64,000 nucleotides of DNA from Xanthobacter sp. NM-25 (GCF_022138605.1 NZ_JACBFS010000001.1:1-64000); one strand, 5' to 3'; numbered from the stretch's first letter, positions 25,930-35,022 are shown. The notes: generated from the sequence alone by a model not told the origin. Numbers and translations: made by a program.

Positions 25930-26612
25930 CCGAGGCCGACAAGATTCGCGCCCGCATCCAAAAGCTGCGGGCGAAAGTGGTGGCATCCGGCTGCTCGGAA
26001 GCCGAGGCGCTTGCCGCAGCGGAGATGGCTGCGCGCCTGATGGCTGAGGCCGGCCTCTCCGACGCGGATGTCGATATGGTGGCGGAACGCGCCACCGAGA
26101 CGACGACGCGCTCCGCCTGGCGGGCCCACATCTGTGCCTCGGTGATGCGGGCCACCAACACGCACGCGGTACTTATGGTTGCCGATCGGCAGGTGGAGTT
26201 CATCGGCCGCGCGCCGGGGCCGGAGGTGGCCGCCTATCTGTACGAGGTGCTGGTGGGCGCGGTGCTGCGGGAGGCCCGGCGCTACAAAGAGGGGGAGGAA
26301 TACAAGCGCCGGCGCACCACGAAGACCCGCCGCGCGGCACTCACAGACTTCGCCAGCGGCATGGTGGTGCGCCTGCGGGCGCGGCTCCTGGAGATGTTCG
26401 CGGCCACAATCAGCGATGCGGCGCAGGCTGAGGCACTTGGTGCATGCCGCACCCGGCATACCTCGACTACTGTCATGAGCTCGAAGCTGCGGAAGCCACG
26501 TTTCGATGGAGCGGCCGCCGCGGGGTACGCCGCCGGTGGCGATGTCACAATCGCACACGGCATCGCCGGCAAGGACGTCCGCCCCCTCGCCATTGAGGGA
26601 GGTCGCTCATGA
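25926..26612 (+). CDS. DUF2786-type phage protein
   Basis: 228 aa. The N-terminal helical motif IRARIQKLRAKVVASGCSEAEALAAAEMAARLMAEAGLS is the DUF2786 signature. The remainder (FIGRAPGPEVAAYLYEVLVGAVLREARRYKE, RTTKTRRAALTDFASGMVVRLRARL) corresponds to the associated C-terminal domain found in phage members. Molecular role unknown. Four-base overlaps on both sides. Confidence 0.75.
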   Translation: MTEADKIRARIQKLRAKVVASGCSEAEALAAAEMAARLMAEAGLSDADVDMVAERATETTTRSAWRAHICASVMRATNTHAVLMVADRQVEFIGRAPGPEVAAYLYEVLVGAVLREARRYKEGEEYKRRRTTKTRRAALTDFASGMVVRLRARLLEMFAATISDAAQAEALGACRTRHTSTTVMSSKLRKPRFDGAAAAGYAAGGDVTIAHGIAGKDVRPLAIEGGRS

Positions 26613-27214
26613 TCGCGATCAGCAGCGGGCAGATTGGGGCCATCCATGCGGCCAGCAAGCGGCTTGGCCTCAATGAGGCGGAGCGGCGGGACATGATCGC
26701 GGCCGTGGCCGGGGGCAAGCGCTCCTGCCGCGAGCTGACCGCCGGCGAGGCGGTCTCGGTCATCAACCGGCTCAACGACCTTCAGGGCGGGGCCGGGGCT
26801 GCGGGGCGGGCCGATGGGCCTTACCGGGCCAAGCTGCAGGTGCTGTGGCTCAGCGCCTGGAATCTCGGGGTTGTCGAGGACAAGCGCGACACGGCGCTGC
26901 ACGCCTTCGTTCGGCGCCAGACCGGGCTCGACCACAGCCGATTCCTCCATGACGCCGCAGACGCCTCCCGCGCCGTCGATGCGATCAAGGCCTGGCTCGC
27001 CCGCGCAGCCGACGTGCACTGGCCCAGCAAGGGCGGCGCCCGCGCCTCGAAGATCGCGGTGCTCGCGGCCCAACAGCGCCGCCTTGCGGCCCTCGGTGTC
27101 GACGTGCCGGCGCGCTCCATCGGCGAACTCTCCGACGCCGAGATCGATGCCGCCATCCGCACCGGTGGCGCCGCGCTTCGCCGCGCCCTCAAGCGCGTGC
27201 CGAAGGAGGATTGA
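26609..27214 (+). CDS. GemA/gp16-like regulatory protein (DUF1018)
   Basis: 201 aa. Mu GemA alters host gene expression and DNA supercoiling. Family features: an N-terminal IHAASKRLGLNEAERRDMIAAVAGGKRSCRELT segment (the G-x-x-S repeat region) and a C-terminal domain AKLQVLWLSAWNLGVVEDKRDTALHAFVRRQTGLDHSRFL with WPSKGGARASKIAVLAAQQRRL. A transposable-phage marker gene, in its usual place before the Mor/C activator. Confidence 0.8.
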   Translation: MIAISSGQIGAIHAASKRLGLNEAERRDMIAAVAGGKRSCRELTAGEAVSVINRLNDLQGGAGAAGRADGPYRAKLQVLWLSAWNLGVVEDKRDTALHAFVRRQTGLDHSRFLHDAADASRAVDAIKAWLARAADVHWPSKGGARASKIAVLAAQQRRLAALGVDVPARSIGELSDAEIDAAIRTGGAALRRALKRVPKED

Positions 27215-27538
27215 ATGGCCCTTCAAACCGACCTTTTCAGCGCTTCCGACCCGGTGCCGAAAATCGACAAGGGGGCTTCCCCCGCGTCCTTCGCGTGGGC
27301 GAGGCCCGAGGAACGCGGGCCCTACTGGTACGCCTCCCGCATCGGGTCGGCGCCCGGTGGCGTCACCGCACGCATCTTCCAGTCGGCCATTTCCGGGCGC
27401 CTGGTGCTGGTGATCGAGTGGCCGGCGCTGTCCGGGTTCCCGGTCTCCGAATATGTGGCCTCGGTGGATGACGGCATGGCCCGCGCCGACGAATGGCTGC
27501 CGCGGATCGCGGCGCACCTGGGAGGTGCCCATGGCTGA
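27215..27538 (+). CDS. Hypothetical phage protein (107 aa)
   Basis: Unknown. Beta-rich middle (YWYASRIGSAPGGVTARIFQ, RLVLVIEWPALSG) with a short helical end. ATG directly at the GemA stop (TTGAATGG). No domain recognised. Confidence 0.55.
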   Translation: MALQTDLFSASDPVPKIDKGASPASFAWARPEERGPYWYASRIGSAPGGVTARIFQSAISGRLVLVIEWPALSGFPVSEYVASVDDGMARADEWLPRIAAHLGGAHG

Positions 27539-27935
27539 CGCTCTGCCGACCACGCTCGACGACCTCACCCGTGAGGAGCTGCTCGCCGTCGCCAGGCGCG
27601 CGGGGCTTGCCATGCGCGTGCGCCGGGCGGATCTCCTCAGCGCGCGACATGAGAGCCTGAGCGCGGAGGCGCTTCGCTGCGAGCGCGCGGCGCAGGATGC
27701 GTGGGCCGCCTGGATGGATGCCGTCGAACAGCGGTCCCTTGCGTTCGATGCCGCACAAGCCGCGTTTCATGCCCCCCCTGCGAAATGGCGGAGCGCCGAG
27801 CGCGCCTATATCGCCGCACAGGACGAGGTCCTCCGCCTCGAAGCGTCCCGGATCTACGCGGAGCGGAAGGCGAAGCGCGCCCGCGCGGCGGAGCAAACAG
27901 CGTGGGCGGCCTGGGAGAAGGAGGCCGGTCTATGA
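27531..27935 (+). CDS. Hypothetical helical phage protein (134 aa)
   Basis: Starts with a SAP/HeH-like segment (LDDLTREELLAVARRAGLAMRVRRADLL), which in other proteins binds nucleic acid, then a long Ala/Arg-rich helix likely to form a coiled coil to the end. Role unknown. Overlaps both neighbours. Confidence 0.55.
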   Translation: MADALPTTLDDLTREELLAVARRAGLAMRVRRADLLSARHESLSAEALRCERAAQDAWAAWMDAVEQRSLAFDAAQAAFHAPPAKWRSAERAYIAAQDEVLRLEASRIYAERKAKRARAAEQTAWAAWEKEAGL

Positions 27936-28189
27936 GCCGCCCGCCGTCACCCACCGTCTCGGACCATGCGGTCCTGCGCGAGCTGGAGCGGCGCTTCGGC
28001 ATTGACGTGGAGGCTGTGCGGCGCGACATCGCGACACGTGTGCGCGCGGCCGTTGCCGCCGGCGCGGTCGGCGTGGTGGCGGACGGTCTCCGCTACATCC
28101 TGCGCGGCAGCCATGTCGTCACCGTCATCCGTGGAGATCGCTCAGCCGTCGCCGAGGCTCAGCAAGCAGAGGGGGTGCGCCATGAGTGA
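27932..28189 (+). CDS. Hypothetical phage protein (85 aa)
   Basis: Reads as a compact alpha/beta domain: helix AVLRELERRFGIDVEAVRRDIATRVRAAVAAG, then strands GVVADGLRYILRGSHVVTVIRGD. The shape is that of small phage nuclease/toxin-like folds, but no catalytic set is visible. Overlaps the activator gene that follows by 8 bases. Confidence 0.55.
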   Translation: MSRPPSPTVSDHAVLRELERRFGIDVEAVRRDIATRVRAAVAAGAVGVVADGLRYILRGSHVVTVIRGDRSAVAEAQQAEGVRHE

Positions 28190-28562
28190 TGGCGCGCCTC
28201 CGGTCCCCGCCCACGTGGCGCCCTACGTCCGGGCGCTCGGCCTCGACAGGGCCGTTGATTTCTTGCTCGCATTTGGCGGGGCGCCCATGAGCTTTTCGAT
28301 GCGCGAGCGGCAGCGGTCGCGGGCGCTGGATCTGGTTGGCTTGGATGGCGTCCAGGCCCTGCAGCGCGAGGTGGGGCGTGCCACGCGGGTGCCTCTCGCC
28401 AAGCAGTGGATCGCACAGTACCTTCACACAGCGCGTGGTCTCGGCATCCACGACATTGCGCGGCGGATGCATGCATCCGATGTGTCTGTCGCCGCCTGGG
28501 TGCGCGGCCAGAAACCGAAAAGCGGCAAGACGCCGATCGGCAACCAGCTTACGCTGCTCTGA
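28182..28562 (+). CDS. Mor/C-like late transcription activator (candidate)
   Basis: 126 aa. In Mu, Mor activates the middle promoter and C the late promoters. Here a Mor-like dimerisation part (LDRAVDFLLAFGGAPMSF, cf. the AFGG-x-x-x-x-x-P of the family) and a C-terminal helix-turn-helix (GLGIHDIARRMHASDVSVAAWVRG) are seen. Position supports the role: last early gene, directly before the lysis and head operons and 6 bases before the palindrome CCAAGCGCTTGG proposed as its binding site. Sequence similarity to Mor is weak by eye. Confidence 0.6.
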   Translation: MSDGAPPVPAHVAPYVRALGLDRAVDFLLAFGGAPMSFSMRERQRSRALDLVGLDGVQALQREVGRATRVPLAKQWIAQYLHTARGLGIHDIARRMHASDVSVAAWVRGQKPKSGKTPIGNQLTLL

Positions 28563-28566
28563 GCCA

Positions 28567-28611
28567 GCCAAGCGCTTGGGGTTAGATCCCGGCGCCCGCG
28601 CACGCCATGCT
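28567..28611 (+). promoter_or_regulatory. Candidate late promoter 1: palindromic activator site plus -10
   Basis: GCCAAGCGCTTGGGG (28567-28581) contains the perfect palindrome CCAAGCGCTTGG (28568-28579), followed by GATC and by CATGCT (28606-28611), whose first base is 32.5 bp from the palindrome centre. The same arrangement with identical spacing occurs at 35395-35439. No -35 box is visible, as expected for an activator-dependent promoter. Transcription would start near 28618, ahead of the endolysin gene. Confidence 0.65.
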
Positions 28612-28660
28612 TTGGCACGATCGCGCGCCCGTCGGCGCGTTGCGCCGGAGTACGTGCCCC

Positions 28661-30040
28661 ATGGCTCGCCCATCCTTTTCGTCCCTGTGGCCCGAATATG
28701 CGCGCCTCTGGATCAACATGACGGTGCGCCCGGACAAGGCTGCCCGCGTCGATGCCGTTGCCCGCAAGATCGCCAAGAACAAGAGCCGCTACGCGACCGT
28801 CGCGGCCGCGACCGGCGTGCCGTGGTACGTGGTCGGGATCATCCACGCCATGGAGGCAGGTCTCGATTTCGGGACCCATCTGCACAATGGCGACCCGCTT
28901 TCGGCGCGCACCAAGCAGGTGCCGCGCGGCCGCCCTGTGAGCGGCGCGCCCCCCTTTAGCTGGGAGGTCAGCGCGATCGACGCGATCGACTACGACGGCC
29001 TCGACGAGGTCACCAACTGGAGCGTCGAGCGCATCGCTTACGAGCTGGAGGGCTACAACGGGTGGGGGTATCGCCTCTATCACTCCAGCGTCTTGAGCCC
29101 CTACCTGTGGAGCTATTCCAACCACTACGCCCACGGGAAGTACGCGGCTGACGGGGCGTGGGACTCTAATCTCGTTAGCGGCCAGGCGGGCGCCATGGTG
29201 CTGCTGGCGCGCCTGATGGAGCTGGACGCCCTGGTGCGCCCGCCGTGCGAGCGGGCGCTGGCTCCTCGAATGACTCTCGGTGCAGCCGAGGTCAAGGCCC
29301 TGCAGAACAACCTCCTCGCTCTGCATTTCGGCCTCGGCCCCTCGGGTGCGGATGGGATCTACGGTGCCCGGACGATGAAGGCAGTGCGCGCCGCTCAGGT
29401 GCAGCTGGGGCTGGAGCCCACCGGCGAGCCCTCGGAAGACACCTGTGATGCCATCGCCAAGGCGGTCGCGGCGCTGCCGGGCAAAACGGCGATCGGCACC
29501 GATCCTCCCACGCCGTCCGCGACGGCGCCCTCGGAAGAGACGATCAAGAGCGTGCAGCGGCGGCTGCGCGAGCTGGGTTATGCGGAGGTCGGCAATGTGG
29601 ATGGTGAGGCTGGCTCTCGCACGCGCGCTGGCATCCTCGCTTTTCGCGCTGACAATGATCTGCCTCTCGACCCGACCATTACCCCGGACCTCCTGGTGGC
29701 GCTCGCCGGCGCGCAGCCGCGTGAGATCGCGGCGACCCGCGCCCTTGCCACGGTGGCCGAGGTGGCGGCCAAGGTTCCGGGCGTCACGGCCGCGCGGTCG
29801 GCGCGGCTTTGGGCGAAGGGGCAAGGCTTCGTCGCCGCCGGCTTCGCCTTCTTGGTCTGGCTGGTCGACAATATCTCGGTCGCCACCGACAAGCTCTCGC
29901 CGCTCAAGGACATGCTTGGCGCCGTGCCGCTGTGGGCCTGGGCGCTGGCCGTCGTCGGCGTCTCCTATGTCGTCTGGCGCAATTCGGGGCGGGCCGAGAC
30001 GGCCACCGTCGACGCCTATCGCGACGCGCGGCTGATGTGA
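28661..30040 (+). CDS. Endolysin with two peptidoglycan-binding domains and C-terminal membrane spans
   Basis: Host-wall hydrolase for lysis (459 aa). Residues about 20-190 form a lysozyme/chitosanase-like catalytic domain (VPWYVVGIIHAMEAGLDFGTHLHNGDPL with the likely catalytic Glu; GYNGWGYR; SPYLWSYSNHY). Two PG_binding_1 repeats follow (VKALQNNLLALHFGLGPSGADGIYGARTMKAV and IKSVQRRLRELGYAEVGNVDGEAG). The last 90 residues hold two hydrophobic spans (FVAAGFAFLVWLVDNIS and VPLWAWALAVVGVSYVVW). ATG at 28661 with GGAG 10 bases upstream. No separate holin was recognised, so the C-terminal spans may serve export or membrane anchoring. Confidence 0.82.
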   Translation: MARPSFSSLWPEYARLWINMTVRPDKAARVDAVARKIAKNKSRYATVAAATGVPWYVVGIIHAMEAGLDFGTHLHNGDPLSARTKQVPRGRPVSGAPPFSWEVSAIDAIDYDGLDEVTNWSVERIAYELEGYNGWGYRLYHSSVLSPYLWSYSNHYAHGKYAADGAWDSNLVSGQAGAMVLLARLMELDALVRPPCERALAPRMTLGAAEVKALQNNLLALHFGLGPSGADGIYGARTMKAVRAAQVQLGLEPTGEPSEDTCDAIAKAVAALPGKTAIGTDPPTPSATAPSEETIKSVQRRLRELGYAEVGNVDGEAGSRTRAGILAFRADNDLPLDPTITPDLLVALAGAQPREIAATRALATVAEVAAKVPGVTAARSARLWAKGQGFVAAGFAFLVWLVDNISVATDKLSPLKDMLGAVPLWAWALAVVGVSYVVWRNSGRAETATVDAYRDARLM

Positions 30041-30047
30041 GGGTGGC

Positions 30048-30419
30048 ATGCCTGAGTGGCTTAAGGAGTGGTGGCCCGCACTCGCCCTCGCGGTGCCCAT
30101 GGTCTACGGCTGGCTCCTATGGGCCGCGAAGAAAGGGCTGGCCTCGCAGGACGATGTCCGCGCCGAGGCCGCCGCACGCGCCAAGGACATCAAACGCCTT
30201 GAGGACGATGTCGGCGGCAAGATTGGCGAGATCGACCGCCGCACGCTGCGGATCGAGGCCGACCTGGAGCACCTGCCGACCGCGAAGGATATGGCCGACC
30301 TGCGCCAGGAAGTGGCGCGCATCGCCGGCTCCATGGAGGGCTCGCAGCGCGAGTTGACCTCAATCTCGCGCGCCCTGACCCGTGTCGAGGATCGGCTCAT
30401 CAAGGGGGACGCGGCATGA
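30048..30419 (+). CDS. DUF2730-type phage protein (one TM plus coiled coil)
   Basis: 123 aa. An N-terminal membrane span (WWPALALAVPMVYGWLLWAA) is followed by a long heptad-type helix (ARAKDIKRLEDDVGGKIGEIDRRTLRIEADLEHL). This is the pattern of DUF2730 proteins, which lie between lysis and terminase genes in Mu-like phages; a holin or spanin-like role has been suggested by position only. Confidence 0.7.
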   Translation: MPEWLKEWWPALALAVPMVYGWLLWAAKKGLASQDDVRAEAAARAKDIKRLEDDVGGKIGEIDRRTLRIEADLEHLPTAKDMADLRQEVARIAGSMEGSQRELTSISRALTRVEDRLIKGDAA

Positions 30420-30724
30420 GCGGATACGCCGACGACACCGCCAGATCGCGGCGGCTCGCCACCCTCAGGGTGCTCCACGAAAACGAGGGCGCGGCGAACG
30501 AAAGCCTGCTTTTGACCTGCCTGCACCAGCTCGGATTTCGCGGCCGGCATGCCTCCGTCGAGGCGGTGGCGGCGGATCATGCCGCGCTGGAGGCCGCCGG
30601 CCTCATCGCCGTCGACTATTACCAGGGCAGAGTGAAGACGCTGGTGTTGAGCAAGAGGGGCCTCGCCTATCTCGCGCGGCGCCTCGACCCCATCCCCGGC
30701 ATCGAATATCCGGACGTGGCCTGA
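30416..30724 (+). CDS. Phage protein of the VpaChn25_0724 type
   Basis: 102 aa winged-helix-like protein: RRLATLRVLHENEGAANESLLLTCLHQLGFRGRHASVEAVAADHAALEAAGLI, then a beta wing VKTLVLSKRGLAYL. Conserved between DUF2730 and DUF3486 genes in transposable phages. Function unknown; DNA binding in packaging is possible. Confidence 0.7.
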   Translation: MSGYADDTARSRRLATLRVLHENEGAANESLLLTCLHQLGFRGRHASVEAVAADHAALEAAGLIAVDYYQGRVKTLVLSKRGLAYLARRLDPIPGIEYPDVA

Positions 30725-31275
30725 TGGCCCGGCCCTCCAAGGTCGACCGCCTGCCCGCCGAGCTGCGCGACATGATCGGCCGGCTGCGGGAGCAGGGCTG
30801 CACCATTGACGAGATCTTCGGCAAGCTGCGGGAGCTTGAGGCCGACGTGGGGCGCTCCGGGCTCGGCGAGTACATCAAGAAGTTCGACGTGGTGCGCCAG
30901 CGGCTGCACAACAGCCGCGCCGCCGCCGAGCAGATCATGGCCCGTTTCGAGGACCAGGGCACGGACGATCGCGTGGCGCGCATGAACATCGCCGCGCTCC
31001 ACGCCTCGGTCATGGAGCTGATGGCGGGGGCCGATGGCGACCCGGTCACCATGGACCCCAAGAGCGCCAAGCTGCTGTCCGAGACGCTGCGCAACCTGGC
31101 GACCGCCGCCAAGTCCGACCAGGACCGTCTGCTCACGCTGAAGAAGTCGCTGGCCGAGCAGGCCCGTGCGGCCGTGGAGAAGATCGCGAGCGAGATGGAT
31201 GGGGCCGCGCCGCTGGATGGCGCCGAGGTGCTGCGGAAGGTTCGCGAGGACATCTATGGGATCTTCGACGAATGA
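30724..31275 (+). CDS. Terminase small-subunit-like protein (DUF3486)
   Basis: 183 aa. Begins GRPSK-like (ARPSKVDRLPAELRDMIGRLREQGCTIDEIFGKL), with a helix-turn-helix characteristic of Mu gp27/DUF3486 proteins, followed by helical oligomerisation segments. It sits immediately before the large terminase with a 4-base overlap, so it most likely recognises the phage end for headful packaging. Confidence 0.78.
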   Translation: MARPSKVDRLPAELRDMIGRLREQGCTIDEIFGKLRELEADVGRSGLGEYIKKFDVVRQRLHNSRAAAEQIMARFEDQGTDDRVARMNIAALHASVMELMAGADGDPVTMDPKSAKLLSETLRNLATAAKSDQDRLLTLKKSLAEQARAAVEKIASEMDGAAPLDGAEVLRKVREDIYGIFDE

Positions 31276-32624
31276 CGCCCGCCGTCCCGCTCCACGGTTA
31301 TCAGAAGCGCTGGCTCCAGGATAAGAGCCGATTCAAGGCGGGGATGTTCTCACGCCAGAGCGGAAAGACATTCACGACGACGCTCGAAATTGTGGATGAT
31401 TGCTATGCGGCGGCGGTGCAGCGGCGTCGGAAGCTATGGGTGATCCTGTCGCGAGGCGAACGGCAGGCGCGCGAGGCCATGAATGAGGGCATCAAGCGTC
31501 ACGCCGCCGCCTATCGGCTCGGCTTTGAAGCTCACGATTACGAGTGGCAGGGCGACGAGGGCAAGCACAACGCGCTCGAAGTCACCTTCCCGCATGGATC
31601 GCGCGTCATCGCGCTGCCCGCCAACCCAGACACCGCCCGCGGCTTCTCCGGCAACGTCTTCCTCGACGAGTTCGCGATCCACAAGGACTCCAAAGCCATT
31701 TGGGGCGCCCTTTACCCCATCATCTCAAAAAATGGACTGCGCTTGCGCGTGACATCCACGCCCAACGGCAAGGGCAACAAGTTTTATGAGATCATGACTG
31801 CCGCTGACGATGTGTGGTCGCGGCATGTGGTCGACATCTACCAGGCCGTAGCGGATGGACTGCCACGCAACATCAATGAGCTGCGCGCCGGGCTCGCCGA
31901 CGATGACCTGTGGTCCCAGGAATATGAGCTGAAGTGGCTCGACGAGGCGAGTGCCTGGCTCTCCTACGACCTCATCTCGTCGGTCGAAGAAGATGCCGCC
32001 GGTGACCCCGCGCTTTATCAGGGCGGGCCCTGCTTCGTGGGCCGCGATATCGGCCGGCGGCATGACCTGCATGTCATATGGGTGTGGGAGCAGGTGGGTG
32101 ATGTGCTCTGGTGCCGGGAGATCGTCACCCAGAAGCGCGCCACCTTCCGGGCTATGGATGACGCATTCAACGACGTGATGGAGCGCTACCGCGTCGCACG
32201 GGCCTGCATCGACCAGACCGGCATGGGCGAAAACCCGGTGGAGGACGCGCAGCGCCGCTGGGGATCGCGGGTGGAAGGGGTGCTGTTCACGCCGCCCAAC
32301 AAGCTGATCCTGGCGACGGCGGGTAAGGAGCGGTTTGAGGATCGCACCGTGCGCATTCCGGCCGGCGACGTGGCCCTGCGCTCGGACCTGCACAAGCTCC
32401 GCAAGATCGCCTCGGCCACCGGCGCCCCGCGGTTCGTGGCCGAGCGCGACGATGATCATGCCGATCGTACCTGGGCGGCGTTTTTGGGCATCCATGCCGC
32501 CAGCGACCTGGTGGAGCCGGCCGGCGTCACCGTCGCGCCGTCACCGCTCGTGCGGCCCGTGGGCGGTTTTGGTCGCGGGCGGCTGATCGCCGATCGGCCG
32601 ATGCATTTGTTCCGCGGGAGATGA
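31272..32624 (+). CDS. Terminase large subunit (packaging ATPase/nuclease)
   Basis: Motor that packages DNA and cuts host DNA flanking the prophage. 450 aa: Walker A variant in FSRQSGKTF, motif with Walker B VFLDEFAIH, coupling motif in RVTSTPNGKGNKFYE, then an RNase H-like nuclease domain (VGRDIGRRHDLHVIWVWE with the first Asp, ACIDQTGMGENPVED with the second, and DDDHADRTWA near the end with the third acid pair). Complete and in frame. Confidence 0.9.
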   Translation: MTPAVPLHGYQKRWLQDKSRFKAGMFSRQSGKTFTTTLEIVDDCYAAAVQRRRKLWVILSRGERQAREAMNEGIKRHAAAYRLGFEAHDYEWQGDEGKHNALEVTFPHGSRVIALPANPDTARGFSGNVFLDEFAIHKDSKAIWGALYPIISKNGLRLRVTSTPNGKGNKFYEIMTAADDVWSRHVVDIYQAVADGLPRNINELRAGLADDDLWSQEYELKWLDEASAWLSYDLISSVEEDAAGDPALYQGGPCFVGRDIGRRHDLHVIWVWEQVGDVLWCREIVTQKRATFRAMDDAFNDVMERYRVARACIDQTGMGENPVEDAQRRWGSRVEGVLFTPPNKLILATAGKERFEDRTVRIPAGDVALRSDLHKLRKIASATGAPRFVAERDDDHADRTWAAFLGIHAASDLVEPAGVTVAPSPLVRPVGGFGRGRLIADRPMHLFRGR

Positions 32625-32626
32625 TC

Positions 32627-34078
32627 ATGTTTGGGTGGTTTAAAGGGCTTTTCACGGGGGTAGCACCTGCGGCCGGACCCGAGCCCGCCGGTTGCTCCGT
32701 AGAGGCGTCGGGCGAGCAGGGGTGGCGTCCACTCTCGACCTCCGAGCGCGATCTCAAGCCCACCACCCAGCGACGCATGCAGGAGCTGGCGCACCACGCC
32801 TGGGAGCAGCACCGCCTGGCGAACCGGTTGATCGAGCTGCCCATCGCATTCATCTTGGGGGATGGGATCCAGGTGACCTGCGAAGATGACGAGGCGCAGG
32901 CGTGGCTCGACGCCTGGTGGGGCGACCCTATCACCCGGCTCGACCTCCACCTTGAGAAGCGGGTGCGGGAGCTGGCCCTGTTTGGTGAGCAGGTCATCGT
33001 CGTCTTTACGGGGCCGGGTGGTCTCATTCGGCACGGGGCCATAGACCCCACGGCGATCACGGAGGTGATCGTCGATCCCGACAACGCCGCCCTGCCCATC
33101 GGCCTCAAGGTGCGGGACGGGAGCGGCGAGGAGCGGACCTATCGCATCATCCTCGACGGCGAGGATGTCGACCTACTGTTGTCTCCCGCGATCGCCCTAC
33201 GCGCACAGATGACCGCAGGCGATTGCCATTTCTGGCGCGTGAACGACCTGCTCACGGGCCGGCGCGGCCGGTCCGACCTGTTGTCCGCAATCGACATTGC
33301 GGACGCCTACACCCAGCTCATTTTTGGTGAAGTGGAACGCGCGGCGGCGTTGCGCACGGCGATCTGGGACGTCACCCTCAACGGCGCGACGCCGGAGGAG
33401 GTCGCTAAGCGCGCCGGCGATATTGCCCCTCCGTCGCCAATGTCGGTGCGCGTGCACAACGACGCGGAAAAGTGGGAGTCGATCTCCCCCAAGCTCGAAG
33501 CCGCGGACGCCTCCGAAACCCTGCGCGTTGTACGCAATGAGGTGCTGGGTGGCGCAACCATCCCCGAGCATTGGTACGGCGGCGGCGGCGACGTCAATCG
33601 GGCGACCGCGGCTGAGATGGACGAGCCCACCTACAAAGTCTTTCGCCGCCGCCAGCTGCTGTGGCAGGCGATCATTGAGGCGGAGGCGCGACACGTCATC
33701 CGGGCGCGGCTCGCGGCCACGGGCCGGGCGACGAAGGTGCTGCCGGAATCCATGCGGCCTCGGGCGGATTTCCCGCCTATGCAATCGGTCGATGTCTCGC
33801 GCTATGCGCAGGCCCTCGCCCAGCTGGTGGCCGCGGTCGCCTCCGCTGTCGACCGCGGCCTCATGACCGAGGAGACCGCCGTCAAGCTCATTGCCGGCAT
33901 CGCCGGCAAGCTCGGGGTGGAGATTGATGCGTCCGCCGAGCTGGAGGCCGCGCGCCGCGCGAAGGGGGAGCGTGAGGAGGCGGACGTGTTTCGCCAGCCA
34001 CCGGCGGCCGAGGAGCGCGAGCCGGATGATGATGACGCGGCCGCGCCAGGCGCTCCGCCCACCGCATCGGGCGCGTAA
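32627..34078 (+). CDS. Phage portal protein
   Basis: Dodecameric ring for DNA entry and tail joining. 483 aa: N-terminal LSTSERDLKPTTQRRMQELAHHAWEQHRLANRLIELPIAFILGDGIQVTCED; central wing-stem region with NEVLGGATIPEHWYGGGGDVNRATAAEMDEPTYKVFRRRQ; C-terminal crown rich in Ala/Glu. ATG at 32627 has GGAG at a 6-base spacing; the ATG at 32621 overlaps the terminase stop but abuts the Shine-Dalgarno. The product resembles SPP1/HK97-type portals, as in other siphophage-like transposable phages. Confidence 0.8.
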   Translation: MFGWFKGLFTGVAPAAGPEPAGCSVEASGEQGWRPLSTSERDLKPTTQRRMQELAHHAWEQHRLANRLIELPIAFILGDGIQVTCEDDEAQAWLDAWWGDPITRLDLHLEKRVRELALFGEQVIVVFTGPGGLIRHGAIDPTAITEVIVDPDNAALPIGLKVRDGSGEERTYRIILDGEDVDLLLSPAIALRAQMTAGDCHFWRVNDLLTGRRGRSDLLSAIDIADAYTQLIFGEVERAAALRTAIWDVTLNGATPEEVAKRAGDIAPPSPMSVRVHNDAEKWESISPKLEAADASETLRVVRNEVLGGATIPEHWYGGGGDVNRATAAEMDEPTYKVFRRRQLLWQAIIEAEARHVIRARLAATGRATKVLPESMRPRADFPPMQSVDVSRYAQALAQLVAAVASAVDRGLMTEETAVKLIAGIAGKLGVEIDASAELEAARRAKGEREEADVFRQPPAAEEREPDDDDAAAPGAPPTASGA

Positions 34079-35022
34079 TGGACGACAAAGAGCGGGCCCG
34101 CCGATTCCGCCGGGAGCGTCGCGAGCAGCTGCGGCGCTCGGTGCTCATCCAGACCGACACGGTCCGCGAGGTGCTGGTGTGGCTGGAGCAGGCCCGCACC
34201 GGCATCCTTGCGGCACTGGCCGGGACTCCCTCGTCCTTCGAGAGCTGGCGCCTCGGCCATCTCTCCGTCGAGGTGCGGCGCACTATGGACCTGTTCGAGC
34301 GCGGGGCGACGGACGTGCTGACCAGGGGGCTGGACCGCGCCTGGCTGGCGGGCTCCGACCTGGTGGTGCAGCCGCTCGCGGCCGGCGGCATCGACCTGTC
34401 GGGCCAGCTGCCGGCGCTGGATGCCCGGCTGTTGATCGCCATGCGGTCGTTCCAGGCCGACCGCATCCGCGACATTTCCACCACGGCGGTCAACCGCATT
34501 AATCAAGAGATCGGACAGGCGGCGCTCGGCCTGAGGAGTCCCTTCGAGGCGGCGCGCCAGGTTGGCGAGCTGCTCGACACGTCCGCCGGCCGGGCGCGGC
34601 GGATCGTGCGCGACGAGCTGGGGACGGTCTATTCCGAGGCTGGTCAGCAGCGCATGGAGCAGGCCAAGGCAGCCGGCGTTGCCGGACTACAAAAGCAGTG
34701 GCGCCGATCCGGAAAGCTCCATGCGCGCATCACCCACGATCTTGCGGATGGGCAGATCGTGGATGTGGATCAGCCGTTTATGGTTGGCGGCCTGGAGATC
34801 CCAAAGCCGCGCGACCCCTCCATCCCGCTTGGTGAGCGGATCAACTGCGGCTGTGCCTCGCTCCCATACATGCGCCACTGGCGGGTCTCGACGCCTGGCC
34901 CGCGCCCCTACAGCGCGCAGGAGCTGGCGACCTCGCCCGCGGCGCGACAGGTGGAGGAGGTGCGCGCGGCGACACCCATCGCGTCGCAGGCGCTGTTGCC
35001 CGGCAGGAGCCGAGCATCATGA
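34078..35022 (+). CDS. Minor head protein, Mu F/SPP1 gp7-like head morphogenesis
   Basis: 314 aa. The characteristic core is at the C-terminal half: ARRIVRDELGTVYSEAGQQRMEQAKAAG, then KQWRRSGKLHARITHDLADGQIVDVDQPF and the conserved ending LGERINCGCASLP (cf. NCRC in the family). The start ATG shares its A with the portal stop (TAATG). Injected or structural minor capsid protein in known relatives. Confidence 0.8.
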   Translation: MDDKERARRFRRERREQLRRSVLIQTDTVREVLVWLEQARTGILAALAGTPSSFESWRLGHLSVEVRRTMDLFERGATDVLTRGLDRAWLAGSDLVVQPLAAGGIDLSGQLPALDARLLIAMRSFQADRIRDISTTAVNRINQEIGQAALGLRSPFEAARQVGELLDTSAGRARRIVRDELGTVYSEAGQQRMEQAKAAGVAGLQKQWRRSGKLHARITHDLADGQIVDVDQPFMVGGLEIPKPRDPSIPLGERINCGCASLPYMRHWRVSTPGPRPYSAQELATSPAARQVEEVRAATPIASQALLPGRSRAS

